64,000 bases of DNA from Paraburkholderia sp. C35 (lineage in GTDB: Bacteria > Pseudomonadota > Gammaproteobacteria > Burkholderiales > Burkholderiaceae). The stretch covers positions 62,001-126,000 of the forward strand of contig NZ_QBUY01000002.1 of the NCBI RefSeq assembly GCF_003121405.1, in the 5' to 3' direction. This document shows, piece by piece, positions 1 to 9,281 of this stretch. Made by a program: the position numbers and the translations under genes. The notes beneath the pieces were generated by a model. It saw only the letters and a program-made list of their open reading frames with translations, was not told the DNA's origin and searched no databases. Numbering within the stretch: the first letter of the stretch is position 1; each line of letters opens with the position of its first letter.

Positions 1-769
1 TCTGCTCGAAGCCAGCGTAGGCGTGCCGCTCGCACAACGAAGCACGCGCAGTTTCAGCCTCACGCCCGCAGGGCAGGCGTTCCGCGTGCATTGCGAACGC
101 ATGGTCGACGAAGCCGTCGACGGTCTTCGCAGCATGGCGCTGCTGCGCGACGAACCGCGCGGCGAGGTGAGACTGACCTGTTCGCATCACTTCGGCGCGC
201 GGTGGATCTTGCCTGCACTGGTGGAATTCCGGCGGCGATACCCGGCGGTCCGCCTCCACGTCGCGATGTCGGATACCAATGTCGATATCGTGCAGCATGG
301 GGTCGAACTGGCCGTGCGTGCCGGTCCGCTTGCCGATTCGTCGCTGCTCGCGCGCCCACTGCTGCGCGAAGCCACGATGCTGTGCGCGTCGCCTGCGTAT
401 CTGCGCATGCATGGCGCACCAGCCTCGATCGAGGAACTGGCTCAGCACCGCTGGGTGATCTACCCGCCCAGCCAGCAGACTGCCGTCGTGCGTTCGGGCG
501 GAGAGGACATCGAAATTCCCGTGCAGGGCGATGTCGTGACGGACAGCGCGACGTCGAGACTCGCTTTTGTGCTCGCGGGCGACGGCATTGCCAGATTGCC
601 GGCCTACGACGCCGCGTCGCTGATCGCATCCGGCGATCTCGTGCGCGTTCTGCCGGAAGCCGAGACGGCGCCGCTGGATATCTTTCTGGTCCATTCGAAG
701 CGAATCGGGCCAAGCGCAAAACTATTGCGAGACTTTTTGCTGGAGACTGCGCACGGCGATAACGCGTGA
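1..769 (+). CDS. LysR-family transcriptional regulator, 3' part
   Basis: The reading frame is open to the left edge, so the start and most of the N-terminal helix-turn-helix lie outside the window. The first visible residues (LLEASVGVPLAQRSTRSFSLTPAG) match the end of the LysR DNA-binding domain, where the usual form is LE..LGV.LF.RTTR...LT.AG. The remaining 230 or so residues form the effector-binding domain, with the typical RRRYPAVRLHVAMSD segment. The protein ends at the TGA at 767-769, about 80 bases before the end of the convergent SDR gene. The regulator class is clear. Its target and ligand cannot be read from this fragment. Confidence 0.9.
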   Translation, partial: LLEASVGVPLAQRSTRSFSLTPAGQAFRVHCERMVDEAVDGLRSMALLRDEPRGEVRLTCSHHFGARWILPALVEFRRRYPAVRLHVAMSDTNVDIVQHGVELAVRAGPLADSSLLARPLLREATMLCASPAYLRMHGAPASIEELAQHRWVIYPPSQQTAVVRSGGEDIEIPVQGDVVTDSATSRLAFVLAGDGIARLPAYDAASLIASGDLVRVLPEAETAPLDIFLVHSKRIGPSAKLLRDFLLETAHGDNA

Positions 770-852
770 ATTGCGTCATGTCCGCAGCAGTCCGGCTGCC
801 GCACGATTGAATGTCACCAACCGTGCGACGGCCGCCGCATCAGAACGATGCG

Positions 853-1701
853 TTACTCGCTGTCGAAGTCCGCGGAAAGGCTCAACTCACGCTGACCTTC
901 GATATCCGTCGTGAGCTTCTTCAGATAATCGACCACCGCATTGAAGCCCCATGCGCCCAACACCAGATGACGCGGCGCATCGGCGTTACGCGCAATGGCG
1001 ATCATCGCCTCACCGGCTCGAACGGGATCGCCAGGCTGCGTGCCGCTCGTCTGCTTCGTTCCAGTATGGCGCTTGCCCGCTGTCTCGGCGTAGTCCTCGA
1101 TCTGCGTCAACGTCTGGCGCAGCGACCGGCCTGCCCAATCGGTGCGGAACGGTCCCGGTTCGACACACGTCACGCCAATGCCCAACGGCGCCAGTTCTGC
1201 GCGCAGCGCGTCCGACCACCCTTCCACCGCATGTTTGGAAGCGGCGTAGTAGCCCGAACCCGGATAGCCGATCAGCCCGGCAACGGAACTGATATTGATG
1301 ATGTTGCCGCTGCGCTGCGCACGCATGACGGGCAGCACGGCACGCGTCATCGCGAACAGACCAAACACGTTCGCGTCGAACTGGGCCCGGATCTCGGCTT
1401 CGACGCCCTCTTCGGCAGTACTTTGATAGCCGTAGCCGGCATTGTTCACGAGTACGTCGATCCGTCCAAACTTCTCACGCGCTGTCGCGACAGCCGCTTC
1501 GATCTCCGACTGATTCGTGACGTCGAGCGCGAGTGCCACAGCGCGGTCTTCCGCGCCGCTGACGATATCGGCGATGCTGGACACGTCGCGTGCGGTCACA
1601 ACGGCTCGCCAGCCCCGCTCGACGATCAATGTCGCGAGCGCACGGCCAAGGCCCGTCGAGCAACCGGTAATGAACCAGACGGGCGTATTCGATGATGACA
1701 T
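853..1701 (-). CDS. Short-chain dehydrogenase/reductase (SDR)
   Basis: A 282-residue NAD(P)-dependent oxidoreductase of the classical SDR fold. The cofactor motif TGCSTGLG is near the N-terminus, NNAGYG follows in the middle, and the catalytic pair is intact in YAASK. The start at 1701 was chosen over an upstream ATG at 1833 because the protein then begins MSSSNTPVWFITG, the normal SDR N-terminus, with an AGGAA ribosome site just upstream. Homologues of this length are mostly uncharacterised oxidoreductases. The next gene upstream on the same strand is a LysR regulator ending at 1950. The substrate is unknown. Confidence 0.9.
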   Translation of the reverse strand: MSSSNTPVWFITGCSTGLGRALATLIVERGWRAVVTARDVSSIADIVSGAEDRAVALALDVTNQSEIEAAVATAREKFGRIDVLVNNAGYGYQSTAEEGVEAEIRAQFDANVFGLFAMTRAVLPVMRAQRSGNIINISSVAGLIGYPGSGYYAASKHAVEGWSDALRAELAPLGIGVTCVEPGPFRTDWAGRSLRQTLTQIEDYAETAGKRHTGTKQTSGTQPGDPVRAGEAMIAIARNADAPRHLVLGAWGFNAVVDYLKKLTTDIEGQRELSLSADFDSE

Positions 1702-1949
1702 GATGTATTCCTGAAAAATTGCGATTGCATTGCTCACTGTCTCCGGCGTTCGGCCCTGTTCTCCGTCTGCGCGGAGTGGGCCTTTCCGACCGGCTATCCG
1801 ATCGACGCCGTCCATGAAAGTGCGGTACGGCATCGCGTTGACTCAGTATAGGAATTCACCTTCTGGTTAAAAAGGCGAGTGATTCGAATACCGTATGCAA
1901 AGAATTTGCATAATGAGCAGCCTGCATTGACCCGTTGAAAATCGGCCGG

Positions 1950-2843
1950 CTATCTCAAACGCTCTCGCACGAAATCGATAAACACACGCAGTTTGCGCGG
2001 CAAGCGAGTCGGGTTGTAGTAGTAAAGATAGAGCGCACCGCGCGGAACCCATTCATCCAGCACGTTCACAAGACTACCGCTCTCGAGATAAGGCTCTACC
2101 AGACGGTGCTGCAGATAACCGAATCCAAAGCCGTCCAGAGCGGCCTGCAAGAGGAGATCGTTGTCGTTGGTCGCGACTCGCCCCGTGACCGCAATGCTGA
2201 TCTGCTCGTCCCCCTTCTTGAACTCCCATCGATATAGCGCCTTCGTTTCGGCACTTTGATAGTTGATGCAGTCATGCCTGAGCAGATCGCGCGGATGCTG
2301 AGGCATCGTCTTGCCGTGCAGATAGCCGGGTGATGCAACGATGCAAAAGCGCATATCTGTGACGATCGGTATCGCGACCATATCCTGCGCCATCACGTTG
2401 TCGTAACGGATACCTGCGTCGTAACCCTTGCTGGCGATATCGACCAGACTGTTGTCGGATATCACGTCGATCTTGATGTCCGGATACGTATTCAGGAACT
2501 CCTTTAGAACGGGTGCAACAACCAGCGGAACCGCCGAGCGCAGCATGTTCAGCCGGAGCGTTCCCATCGTTTCACTCGACGCACGGCCCACTTCGTTGAA
2601 AGCGAGATCGAGTTGCTCCAGCAATGGCTGGATTCTGGTGAGAAATGCGTGGCCAGCCTCCGTGAGGCTCACGCTGCGCGTGGTCCGGTTGAAGAGTTTT
2701 GCACCCAGCTGCTGTTCCAGCTGCCGGATCGTATAACTTGCAGAGGAATTGGAAATACCCAGTGCCTGTGCGGCGGCACTGAAGCTCTGCTCTTCGGCAA
2801 TACGCGCGAAGAGTGAGAGCGCTGACAGATCGGCACCGTTCAT
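1950..2843 (-). CDS. LysR-family transcriptional regulator
   Basis: A 297-residue full-length LysR protein. The N-terminal winged helix-turn-helix reads SFSAAAQALGISNSSASYTIRQLEQQLG, followed by LFNRTTRSVSLTEAG and a complete effector-binding domain. The sequence resembles the subgroup that includes AaeR- and DmlR-like regulators, with the NRTTR motif. It lies 248 bases upstream of the SDR gene on the same strand, so it may control that gene or be cotranscribed with it. No LysR-type T-N11-A site was assigned with certainty in the gap. Confidence 0.92.
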   Translation of the reverse strand: MNGADLSALSLFARIAEEQSFSAAAQALGISNSSASYTIRQLEQQLGAKLFNRTTRSVSLTEAGHAFLTRIQPLLEQLDLAFNEVGRASSETMGTLRLNMLRSAVPLVVAPVLKEFLNTYPDIKIDVISDNSLVDIASKGYDAGIRYDNVMAQDMVAIPIVTDMRFCIVASPGYLHGKTMPQHPRDLLRHDCINYQSAETKALYRWEFKKGDEQISIAVTGRVATNDNDLLLQAALDGFGFGYLQHRLVEPYLESGSLVNVLDEWVPRGALYLYYYNPTRLPRKLRVFIDFVRERLR

Positions 2844-2905
2844 TGAAAATGATCAGAAAGGAGAATGCAATGAATGGTCGCGTATTGCCATTCACGTGCC
2901 ATCTT

Positions 2906-3661
2906 TCATGAAACTTCATCATCAGGCAACTGGCAAAGCTGATGGTAAAAGGTCTGGATGTCGGCGAAATAGAACGGACGAAATGCTCCGTAGACGTTTT
3001 TCCAATCCGGCCTGTAGCTCAACAGATGTTCCTGAAAGGTCGTCACGACATCTGAGCGAAGATCCTTGCGCACGATCAGAACTGCCGGTACACAAGTGTG
3101 ATATTCGCCGATCACTTTCGTCGTCTGAGCATTCTCGGGCGTCATTTTCCATACGTCTTCCAGAATCATCGTTGCACGAATGGACTGCGCAATAACCGCA
3201 TCCACCCGATCCTGCCATCCTGGAACCTGCTTGAGTGTGAAGAACGTCTCGAGCTTCTTTCCTTTTTCATGCAGCATGATTGCAGGCGGGAAAAAGCTGG
3301 AAGAACACGATCTGTTCAGGTATCCATATGTCGATCCTTCCAGATCATCGAGGCAACTCGCCTGATCGTCATGGCGAACCACGAGGAGCGTGCGCTGAGC
3401 GGGTTGGCCGGAGAACTTCGAGGTTGCGATGACCAGACCGCGATAGTGTGAAATGCCCTTTCGCATCATCACGCAGAAACCCGCACCCGGAACATACGCC
3501 ATATCCGGAACACCCTCCGCGAGCAACTGGTTCATCTTCGGAATGTCCGTCGTTGCCTCGGCGCTCATGCCTGCCGCGGAGAGAAGGCTTGTCCAGGGTT
3601 CATCGGTGATGGGGAAATCAAGGTTCTTGTTCAGAAGAAACGTCAGAGCCTGCGTTGCCAT
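2906..3661 (-). CDS. PhnD-like phosphate/phosphonate-type substrate-binding protein, solo
   Basis: A 251-residue protein of the PhnD-type periplasmic-binding fold. Supporting segments are the early MNQLLAEGVPDMAYVPG, the central LRTLLVVRHDD-like strand with LDDLEGSTYGYLN, and a closing VRKDLRSDVVTTFQEHLL segment typical of these binding proteins. I chose ATG 3661 over GTG 3670 because GAAGGTGG sits at ribosome-site distance. There is no clear signal peptide, and no ABC permease or ATPase is adjacent. It may therefore act as a cytoplasmic or sensory solo domain, or work with a remote transporter. It reads towards the LysR gene 62 bases downstream and could be cotranscribed with it. Confidence 0.75.
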   Translation of the reverse strand: MATQALTFLLNKNLDFPITDEPWTSLLSAAGMSAEATTDIPKMNQLLAEGVPDMAYVPGAGFCVMMRKGISHYRGLVIATSKFSGQPAQRTLLVVRHDDQASCLDDLEGSTYGYLNRSCSSSFFPPAIMLHEKGKKLETFFTLKQVPGWQDRVDAVIAQSIRATMILEDVWKMTPENAQTTKVIGEYHTCVPAVLIVRKDLRSDVVTTFQEHLLSYRPDWKNVYGAFRPFYFADIQTFYHQLCQLPDDEVS

Positions 3662-4045
3662 GAGTGCCACCTTCGCTATGTGGAGACAGGAGACGAACAG
3701 GTAACCCGGATACCGGGCTACACGCCGATTCGACCGGCACGGCTTCTTCTTTACTTCGATCCGGAACCTGTCATCCTATGCTGATCGATACCGCAGGTAT
3801 GGCGAGAAAGACGTGCGGTTTGTCAGAACCCACGGCCTGTCTGGCCGCACTGCACCGACTGGCAGACGACCAGCAAAAATCGATACCTTGCGGCACACTA
3901 GCGTTTTGCATTCACGCGCACAGCCCGAGGAAGCCGGAGATGCAAGGGCGTCTTCATCGATCGACACGCCAATCGGAAGACATGCAACCACTTAGCACGC
4001 AGAACGCAGGTCATCGGCCAGTCGAGCACGGGTGGAGATGACCGC
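3662..4045. other. Intergenic region between divergent genes
   Basis: This 384-base gap separates the left-facing PhnD-like gene from a right-facing LysR gene, so it should carry both promoters. I found no convincing small gene or strong inverted repeat in it. Confidence 0.5.
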
Positions 4046-4957
4046 ATGAAGCTCGATCCCATCTCGCTCAAGCTGTTTGTGCGCGTAGTCGAAGAAGGCA
4101 CGATTGCGAGCGCGGCGGAACAGGAACACATTGCCGCGCCCGCCGTAAGCAAGCGGCTCAAGGAGCTTGAAGACCTGTTCGGCACACCGTTGCTCACGCG
4201 CACGAACAAAGGCATCAGCCCGACCGCTGCGGGTGCAAGACTATCGGTGCTCGCGCGTGATGTGCTGGACGACATGCGCAACATCGTGCTGCAAATGAAG
4301 GCCTATTCCGACGGTCTTCGCGGATCGGTGCGCGTGCTCGTGAACATCTCGGCCATTTCCACCTTCATGCCGCCGATCGTCAAGTCGTTCAGCGAGCGCT
4401 ATCCCGACATCAACATTTCCCTGCTTGAACGCGACAGCCTCGCGATTACCGAGAGCGTCGCGGAAAACGTCGCGGAGATCGGTGTATTTACACGCTTGCC
4501 GCATAGTGCGGAAATCGAAGTCCATCCGTTTCGTACCGATGAACTCAAGGTTCTCGTGCCAGCCGATCACCCGCTCGCCAATCGCCGGCGAGTGGGATAC
4601 GCGGAAACGCTCGCTTACGAGCATGTCGTGCTTCGGCCCGGCACGCACCTGCATTTCCAGATGCTGACAGCAGCGAGCGCGGCAGGCAAAACCTTGCGCG
4701 CCAAGGTTGAAGTGTCGTCGTATGACGCCTTGTGCCGGATGGTCCAGGTCGGCATGGGCATCGGCATACTGCCATCGGGCAACGCGGAACTTTATCGGCT
4801 ACCGGGCACGCGTTCGTTGAAGCTGGACGAGCCGTGGGCCACCCGTGAACTGGTGGTCGGCGTGCGCCGCCGCGATGCCCTGTCTCCCGTCGCACGTCTC
4901 TTCTTCGATTTTCTTCTCGCACCGGATCCAGCCACGGCCCCCACCGCGCTGCCATAA
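4046..4957 (+). CDS. LysR-family transcriptional regulator
   Basis: A 303-residue LysR protein. The DNA-binding domain includes ASAAEQEHIAAPAVSKRLKELEDLFG, then LLTRTNKGISPTAAG, followed by a full effector domain. The ATG at 4046 has a GTGGAG ribosome site close upstream. It precedes the MFS transporter and maleate isomerase genes on the same strand and is the obvious candidate regulator of that pair. The ligand is not readable from sequence but could be a dicarboxylate such as maleate, by context only. Confidence 0.92.
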   Translation: MKLDPISLKLFVRVVEEGTIASAAEQEHIAAPAVSKRLKELEDLFGTPLLTRTNKGISPTAAGARLSVLARDVLDDMRNIVLQMKAYSDGLRGSVRVLVNISAISTFMPPIVKSFSERYPDINISLLERDSLAITESVAENVAEIGVFTRLPHSAEIEVHPFRTDELKVLVPADHPLANRRRVGYAETLAYEHVVLRPGTHLHFQMLTAASAAGKTLRAKVEVSSYDALCRMVQVGMGIGILPSGNAELYRLPGTRSLKLDEPWATRELVVGVRRRDALSPVARLFFDFLLAPDPATAPTALP

Positions 4958-5185
4958 CGATCCGCGATGGCAGGCTCATCAATCGCTTCTATACAGGGCC
5001 TGGCGTGCTCCTTAGCATGCAAGTACCGAAGCGCCTGCGCCGGACAGTTCTTCTCAAGTACCGATCGACGCCATCGCCCTTTTCGAGGTCCGGTGGCGCT
5101 CGCACACGAGCAGATGCCCGAGGCAGCCGCGCCGCTTCGGGATGTTGAATCACTACGGCTCGACACAGCCGTCAATGGATTAAAA

Positions 5186-6505
5186 ATGAATAGCACTGGA
5201 GCAATGGAGACAACACGGACGGCGGACAACGCTGCCTCTCACCCGATGTCGCGCGCACAGCGCTACGCCACCCTCGGCGGTTCATGGGGCGCGTGGCTAT
5301 TCGATGCGCTCGACGCCACCATATTCGGCTTCGTCATTCTCGCCGTCTCGCATACGTTCTCGGTAACGCTCGCCGATGTCGTATCCACCGTTGCGTGGTT
5401 CCTGCTTGCAACGGGTATCGGCGGATTCTTTCTCGGCAACATTTCCGACAAGATCGGCCGGAAGCGCACGCTGGTGATCTCCGTGCTGATCTACGCGACG
5501 GGCACGCTGTTGTGCGGATTCGCTCACGGCATCGCAGAACTGAATGTCTACCGGTTTGCCGTGGGCATCGGCGTGGGTGGATTGTGGTCCGCCGCTGTCG
5601 CGCTGATCGGCGAGATATGGGAGCCGTCTGGCCGCGCGAAGGCGATTGCGGTTCTGCAAACGGGCTGGTCCGGTGGCAGCTTGCTGGCGGCGATCTTCGC
5701 GTGGGTGCTGCTCGATGCGTCGAACCCGGACTCGTGGCGCCGTCTGTTTATTTTGTCGAGTGTGCCGGCGTATTGCATCGCGCTCTTCATCCTGGTGTTC
5801 GTGAAGGAATCGCCTGTCTGGCTCGCAAACCGCGACTTCCTGAAGCGCAACGCGAGCAAGGGCAACCTGCTGCAAATCTTCAGGCCAGAGTATCGCCGCA
5901 CCACACTGCTCGCGCTGACCATCTCGATCCTCGGCATGTATGGATACTGGATCATCACGACGTTCTCACCGACGTATCTGCAGAGCATCCTGCATGTGCG
6001 AATCGATCAGGCGCCTGGGGTTCTCGTATGGACGGGGAGCGGTGCGACGCTGGGTTATCTCGCCTACGGCTCGCTCGCAGAACGCTTCGGACGGCGTGCG
6101 GCATTTGCGGGCTTTTTCGTCGGCATTGCGATTGCCGTGCCTGCATTTGCTTATGGCGCAACCATGATCCCGCTGACCAACGGCAAATTCGAATTCAACT
6201 ATCAGAACGTCGTGCTGATCGGCGTGCTATCTGCCCTGCTCGGGTTTTTCACCGGTTATTTCAGCGGCTTTGGCGCGTGGTATGCGGAACTCTTTCCGAC
6301 CAGTATCCGTTCGACAGCAGCTGGCTTCTGTTTCAACTTTGGGCGTGTCGGTGCAATCGCCGGGATCAAGCTCGTTCCCGCGCTGATCCCGTTGATCGGC
6401 TTCACCATGACCTATTGCATCGCTTCTATCGCCTATATCGCAGCCGCGGTTCTCGTCTTCACGCTTCGGGAAACGCAAGGCGTCCAACTCACAAGCGGAA
6501 ACTGA
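5186..6505 (+). CDS. MFS transporter, probably organic acid importer
   Basis: A major facilitator superfamily permease of about 439 residues with twelve predicted hydrophobic segments. The loop motif after helix 2 reads GNISDKIGRKRT (the MFS G...D..GRR signature), and a second copy SLAERFGRRA occurs in the second half. The frame is open back to 4967, but the first plausible starts are ATG 5186 and ATG 5204. Neither has a strong ribosome site, so the start is uncertain. It lies 25 bases before the maleate isomerase gene and probably forms an operon with it, which suggests import of maleate or a precursor. That substrate is inference. Confidence 0.88.
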   Translation: MNSTGAMETTRTADNAASHPMSRAQRYATLGGSWGAWLFDALDATIFGFVILAVSHTFSVTLADVVSTVAWFLLATGIGGFFLGNISDKIGRKRTLVISVLIYATGTLLCGFAHGIAELNVYRFAVGIGVGGLWSAAVALIGEIWEPSGRAKAIAVLQTGWSGGSLLAAIFAWVLLDASNPDSWRRLFILSSVPAYCIALFILVFVKESPVWLANRDFLKRNASKGNLLQIFRPEYRRTTLLALTISILGMYGYWIITTFSPTYLQSILHVRIDQAPGVLVWTGSGATLGYLAYGSLAERFGRRAAFAGFFVGIAIAVPAFAYGATMIPLTNGKFEFNYQNVVLIGVLSALLGFFTGYFSGFGAWYAELFPTSIRSTAAGFCFNFGRVGAIAGIKLVPALIPLIGFTMTYCIASIAYIAAAVLVFTLRETQGVQLTSGN

Positions 6506-6530
6506 TTTATCAACTCTTATCTGTCACATC

Positions 6531-7283
6531 ATGAAGACCTATCGAATCGGCCAGATCGTTCCAAGCTCGAATACGACAATGGAAACGGAAATTCCCGCCA
6601 TGCTGACCTCGCGTTACGAACTGTTCCCTGAAGAACGTTTCACTTTCCACTCGGCACGCATGCGCATGATGCATGTGACGTCGGAAGAACTGAAGAAGAT
6701 GGACGTCGACAGCGACCGTTGCGCGCTCGAACTCAGCGACGCGCGTTGCGACGTGCTCGCTTACGCATGCCTCGTCGCGATCATGTGCCAGGGCGCGGGC
6801 TATCACCGTGTTTCGGAGTCGCGCCTGCAGCTGACTGTCGAATCCAACAACGCACCGACGCCGATCATCAGTTCGGCTGGCGCGCTGGTGGAAGGCGTGA
6901 AGACAATGGGCTTCAAGCGAGTCGCACTCATCACGCCGTACATGAAGCCGCTTACGCAACAGGTGGTCGACTATATCCAGAGCGAAGATATCGAAGTCAC
7001 GGATTCGATGAGCCTGGAAGTGTCGGATAACCTGGCTGTCGGACGCCTCGACCCGATGAACCTCATCGGTCACGCGGATCGCCTCGACATCAGCAAGGCT
7101 GATGCAGTGGTGCTCTCGGCATGCGTGCAGATGCCATCGCTGCCGGCGATCCAGGCGGTGGAAGATCGACTTGGCAAGCCCGTGCTGTCGGCTGCGACAT
7201 CGACCGTGTATCGCATCCTCAAGACGCTGGGTCTCGAAGCTCGCGTGCCGAATGCAGGCGCGTTGCTCTCAGGCAAGTACTAA
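6531..7283 (+). CDS. maiA: Maleate cis-trans isomerase (Asp/Glu racemase superfamily)
   Basis: A 250-residue enzyme of the family that converts maleate to fumarate, the last step of nicotinate and related pyridine degradation. It shows the two catalytic cysteines expected for this fold: Cys80 in YACLVAIMCQG and Cys198 in SACVQMPSL. The N-terminal PSSNTTMETE binds substrate carboxylates in the family. Length equals that of known maleate isomerases, and arylmalonate decarboxylase and hydantoin racemase are more distant relatives. The preceding MFS gene is 25 bases away. No other nicotinate-pathway genes (hydroxylases, maleamate amidase) are nearby, so here it may serve exogenous maleate. Confidence 0.85.
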   Translation: MKTYRIGQIVPSSNTTMETEIPAMLTSRYELFPEERFTFHSARMRMMHVTSEELKKMDVDSDRCALELSDARCDVLAYACLVAIMCQGAGYHRVSESRLQLTVESNNAPTPIISSAGALVEGVKTMGFKRVALITPYMKPLTQQVVDYIQSEDIEVTDSMSLEVSDNLAVGRLDPMNLIGHADRLDISKADAVVLSACVQMPSLPAIQAVEDRLGKPVLSAATSTVYRILKTLGLEARVPNAGALLSGKY

Positions 7284-7294
7284 GCGGACGCCGC

Positions 7295-7323
7295 GCACAG
7301 CCCGCTCCTTTCGGGGGCTGTGC
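7295..7323. terminator. Hairpin between convergent genes
   Basis: GCACAGCCC at 7295-7303 pairs perfectly with GGGCTGTGC at 7315-7323 across an 11-base loop. It lies just after the maleate isomerase stop and before the end of the convergent DJ-1/PfpI gene. No T-run follows on either strand, so it may be a weak or factor-dependent terminator. Confidence 0.45.
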
Positions 7324-7342
7324 CGGCCAAGAGAAGCTGGCC

Positions 7343-8026
7343 TTATTTGCTGTTCAGCCTCTCCAGCAGCGCTTTCGCGCCCGGCCCCGACGATGCCGGA
7401 TTCTGCCCGGTAATCAGCAAGCCGTCTTCGAGCACATAGGACGCCCAGTCCGGGCCTTTGCTATAGATCCCGCCTTTTGCCTTGAGCTCGTCTTCGACGA
7501 GAAACGGCACGACCTTCGTCAGTCCAACGCCTTCTTCCTCGCTGTTCGAGAACCCGGTTACCTTCTTGCCCTTGACCAGGAATTCGCCGTCCGGCCCTTT
7601 GACATGACGCAACGCGCCCGGTGCATGGCAGACCAGTGCGACCGGCTTGCCGGCGGCCGCCATGCTCTCCAGCAGGCGAACGGAGTCGGGATCTTCAGCG
7701 AGATCCCACATCGGACCATGGCCGCCAGGATAGAAGACAGAATCGAAACCGTCCTGCGTGACCTCGGAGAGTTTGCCCGTATTTGCCAGGACCGCTTTCG
7801 CTTCAGCGTCGGCTTCAAAACGGCGCGTCAGCTCGGTCTGGAACGAAGGCTCGTTGCTCTTCGGGTCCAGCGGCGGCTGGCCGCCTTTGGGCGACACGAG
7901 GACCATCTCCACGCCCGCATCCTTGAACACATAATAGGGCGCGGCCAGTTCTTCCAGCCAGAAACCCGTCTTGCGGCCAGTGTTCCCAAGTTGGGCGTGC
8001 GAGGTCAAAACGATCAGAATCTTCAT
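7343..8026 (-). CDS. DJ-1/PfpI family protein (Hsp31/glyoxalase III-like)
   Basis: A 227-residue class I glutamine-amidotransferase-like protein. Cys133 and His134 lie in LVCHAPGAL, the nucleophile elbow of the family. Glu25 or Glu26 in GFWLEELAAP and the FYPGGHGPMWDL loop complete the Hsp31/HchA-like arrangement (Glu-Cys-His). Such proteins act as glutathione-independent glyoxalases, deglycases or chaperones against methylglyoxal and oxidative stress. It is followed in transcription by no same-strand partner. The upstream SDR gene on the same strand ends 47 bases away, so the two may be cotranscribed. Confidence 0.9.
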   Translation of the reverse strand: MKILIVLTSHAQLGNTGRKTGFWLEELAAPYYVFKDAGVEMVLVSPKGGQPPLDPKSNEPSFQTELTRRFEADAEAKAVLANTGKLSEVTQDGFDSVFYPGGHGPMWDLAEDPDSVRLLESMAAAGKPVALVCHAPGALRHVKGPDGEFLVKGKKVTGFSNSEEEGVGLTKVVPFLVEDELKAKGGIYSKGPDWASYVLEDGLLITGQNPASSGPGAKALLERLNSK

Positions 8027-8073
8027 GCCTATCTCCTTTGCTCTGTGAGCGTGGCAAGTCAGGTAGCCGAACT

Positions 8074-8916
8074 TCAGACAGGAATATCCGCCGACGCGTT
8101 AGGGTATCGGGGATACCAGTTGTTCTTCGCTCCGAGCGTTCGCACATCGAACTCCACGTCGCCTTCATAGCGCGGCGCATATTTGTTGAACGCAGCTTCG
8201 ATCTCGTTCCAGCGTGCCTTGATCCGTACCATATTGAATGCATGTGACACGATGTAGAACTCGCCAGCCTTGATCTGCTTCATGACCAGCGCGGCGTAGG
8301 CATCTGTGTCCATGCCTTCCTGCGTTTCTTTCGCCAGTTCGGAGCGCACGAGACCGGGGCAAATTAGCGCGACTTCAATATTCTTGGGCAGCTCTTCCCG
8401 GAGTGCAACCGTCATCGCAAGTACTGCATGTTTGCTGAGAACGTAGCCTGCACCTTCTGGGATCGCGTTGAAAAACGCGTTTTCTGAGCCGACGTTGTAG
8501 ATTGCTGCTGGCGTGCCTTGTTCGATAAAGCGACGGCCAAAAATCGACACGCCGTTCCATACGCCGAACAGATTGACCGCGAGCACGCTTTGTACGTCTT
8601 CCGGCCGCGCATCGATCACCGTCGAAGGAATCGGACCGACACCCGCATTGTTCACGATCACGTCGACGCGCCCGTACTTCTCCCAGGCGAAGTTTGCGAG
8701 CGCTTCGACCTGCGCACGGTCGGTGACATCGCATTCCGTGATGCCGACCTGTTCGGTCAGCGAAGACAGTGCTTTCGCCGCCTCTTCCAGCCGGTTGCGC
8801 TGAATGCCCGCGATAACGAGCCGTGCGCCCTCGTGTGCAAACTGTTTTGCAAGCGCGAAGCCGATGCCTGTTGCACCGCCCGTGATGACAACCACCTTGC
8901 CGTTGAAGTCCTGCAT
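8074..8916 (-). CDS. Short-chain dehydrogenase/reductase (SDR)
   Basis: A 280-residue classical SDR. TGGATGIG forms the dinucleotide-binding loop, NNAGVGP is the structural motif, and the catalytic residues are in YVLSK. The start at 8916 gives MQDFNGKVVVITGG with AAGGA seven bases upstream and is preferred over a longer frame beginning at 8952. It is probably transcribed before the DJ-1/PfpI gene in the same unit. The substrate cannot be inferred; both neighbours would fit detoxification of reactive carbonyls. Confidence 0.9.
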   Translation of the reverse strand: MQDFNGKVVVITGGATGIGFALAKQFAHEGARLVIAGIQRNRLEEAAKALSSLTEQVGITECDVTDRAQVEALANFAWEKYGRVDVIVNNAGVGPIPSTVIDARPEDVQSVLAVNLFGVWNGVSIFGRRFIEQGTPAAIYNVGSENAFFNAIPEGAGYVLSKHAVLAMTVALREELPKNIEVALICPGLVRSELAKETQEGMDTDAYAALVMKQIKAGEFYIVSHAFNMVRIKARWNEIEAAFNKYAPRYEGDVEFDVRTLGAKNNWYPRYPNASADIPV

Positions 8917-9281
8917 AGCGTGTCCTTTGAGATCGAGCGACAATGCGCGCACGCACTGCCGTGGTTTCCGCAGAAATTATCGAAGCGAGATACGCGATCA
9001 TTGTGCGACGCACCGTTCGGCTTCTCGCCAACGCCACAGGCAACTGAAAGCCGGGCTGAACCTGATTCTGGTCGACGAAGCGGATCTTCGGTTTCAAGAA
9101 ACACTGTTATTTACCGTTTCGAACAGATCGCTTTCAAATTAAATCGGCTTTGAATTTTTCTTCCGATCATTTGCGGAAACGCACGACCGCAGATCCATTT
9201 TTTTAATCGCTTATTGGATTCGGGAAATGCGTGGTGCGCGAAAAGCTGTCCCATTGCCGCCGATGCGAAGCACGCATCCAC
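8917..9281. other. Intergenic region with AT-rich segment
   Basis: This 365-base stretch holds the promoter region of the left-facing SDR gene and the 3' flank of the MFS gene. A short inverted repeat, TTCAAA (9133-9138) and TTTGAA (9149-9154), lies in an AT-rich patch. No gene was found. Confidence 0.4.

Noticed and set aside
811..1695. Long plus-strand open frame opposite the SDR gene
   Set aside because: Shadow of the well-supported SDR on the other strand; no protein family resemblance.
5020..5064. Direct repeat CAAGTACCGA at 5020 and 5055
   Set aside because: Only ten bases, two copies, and no other feature; likely chance.
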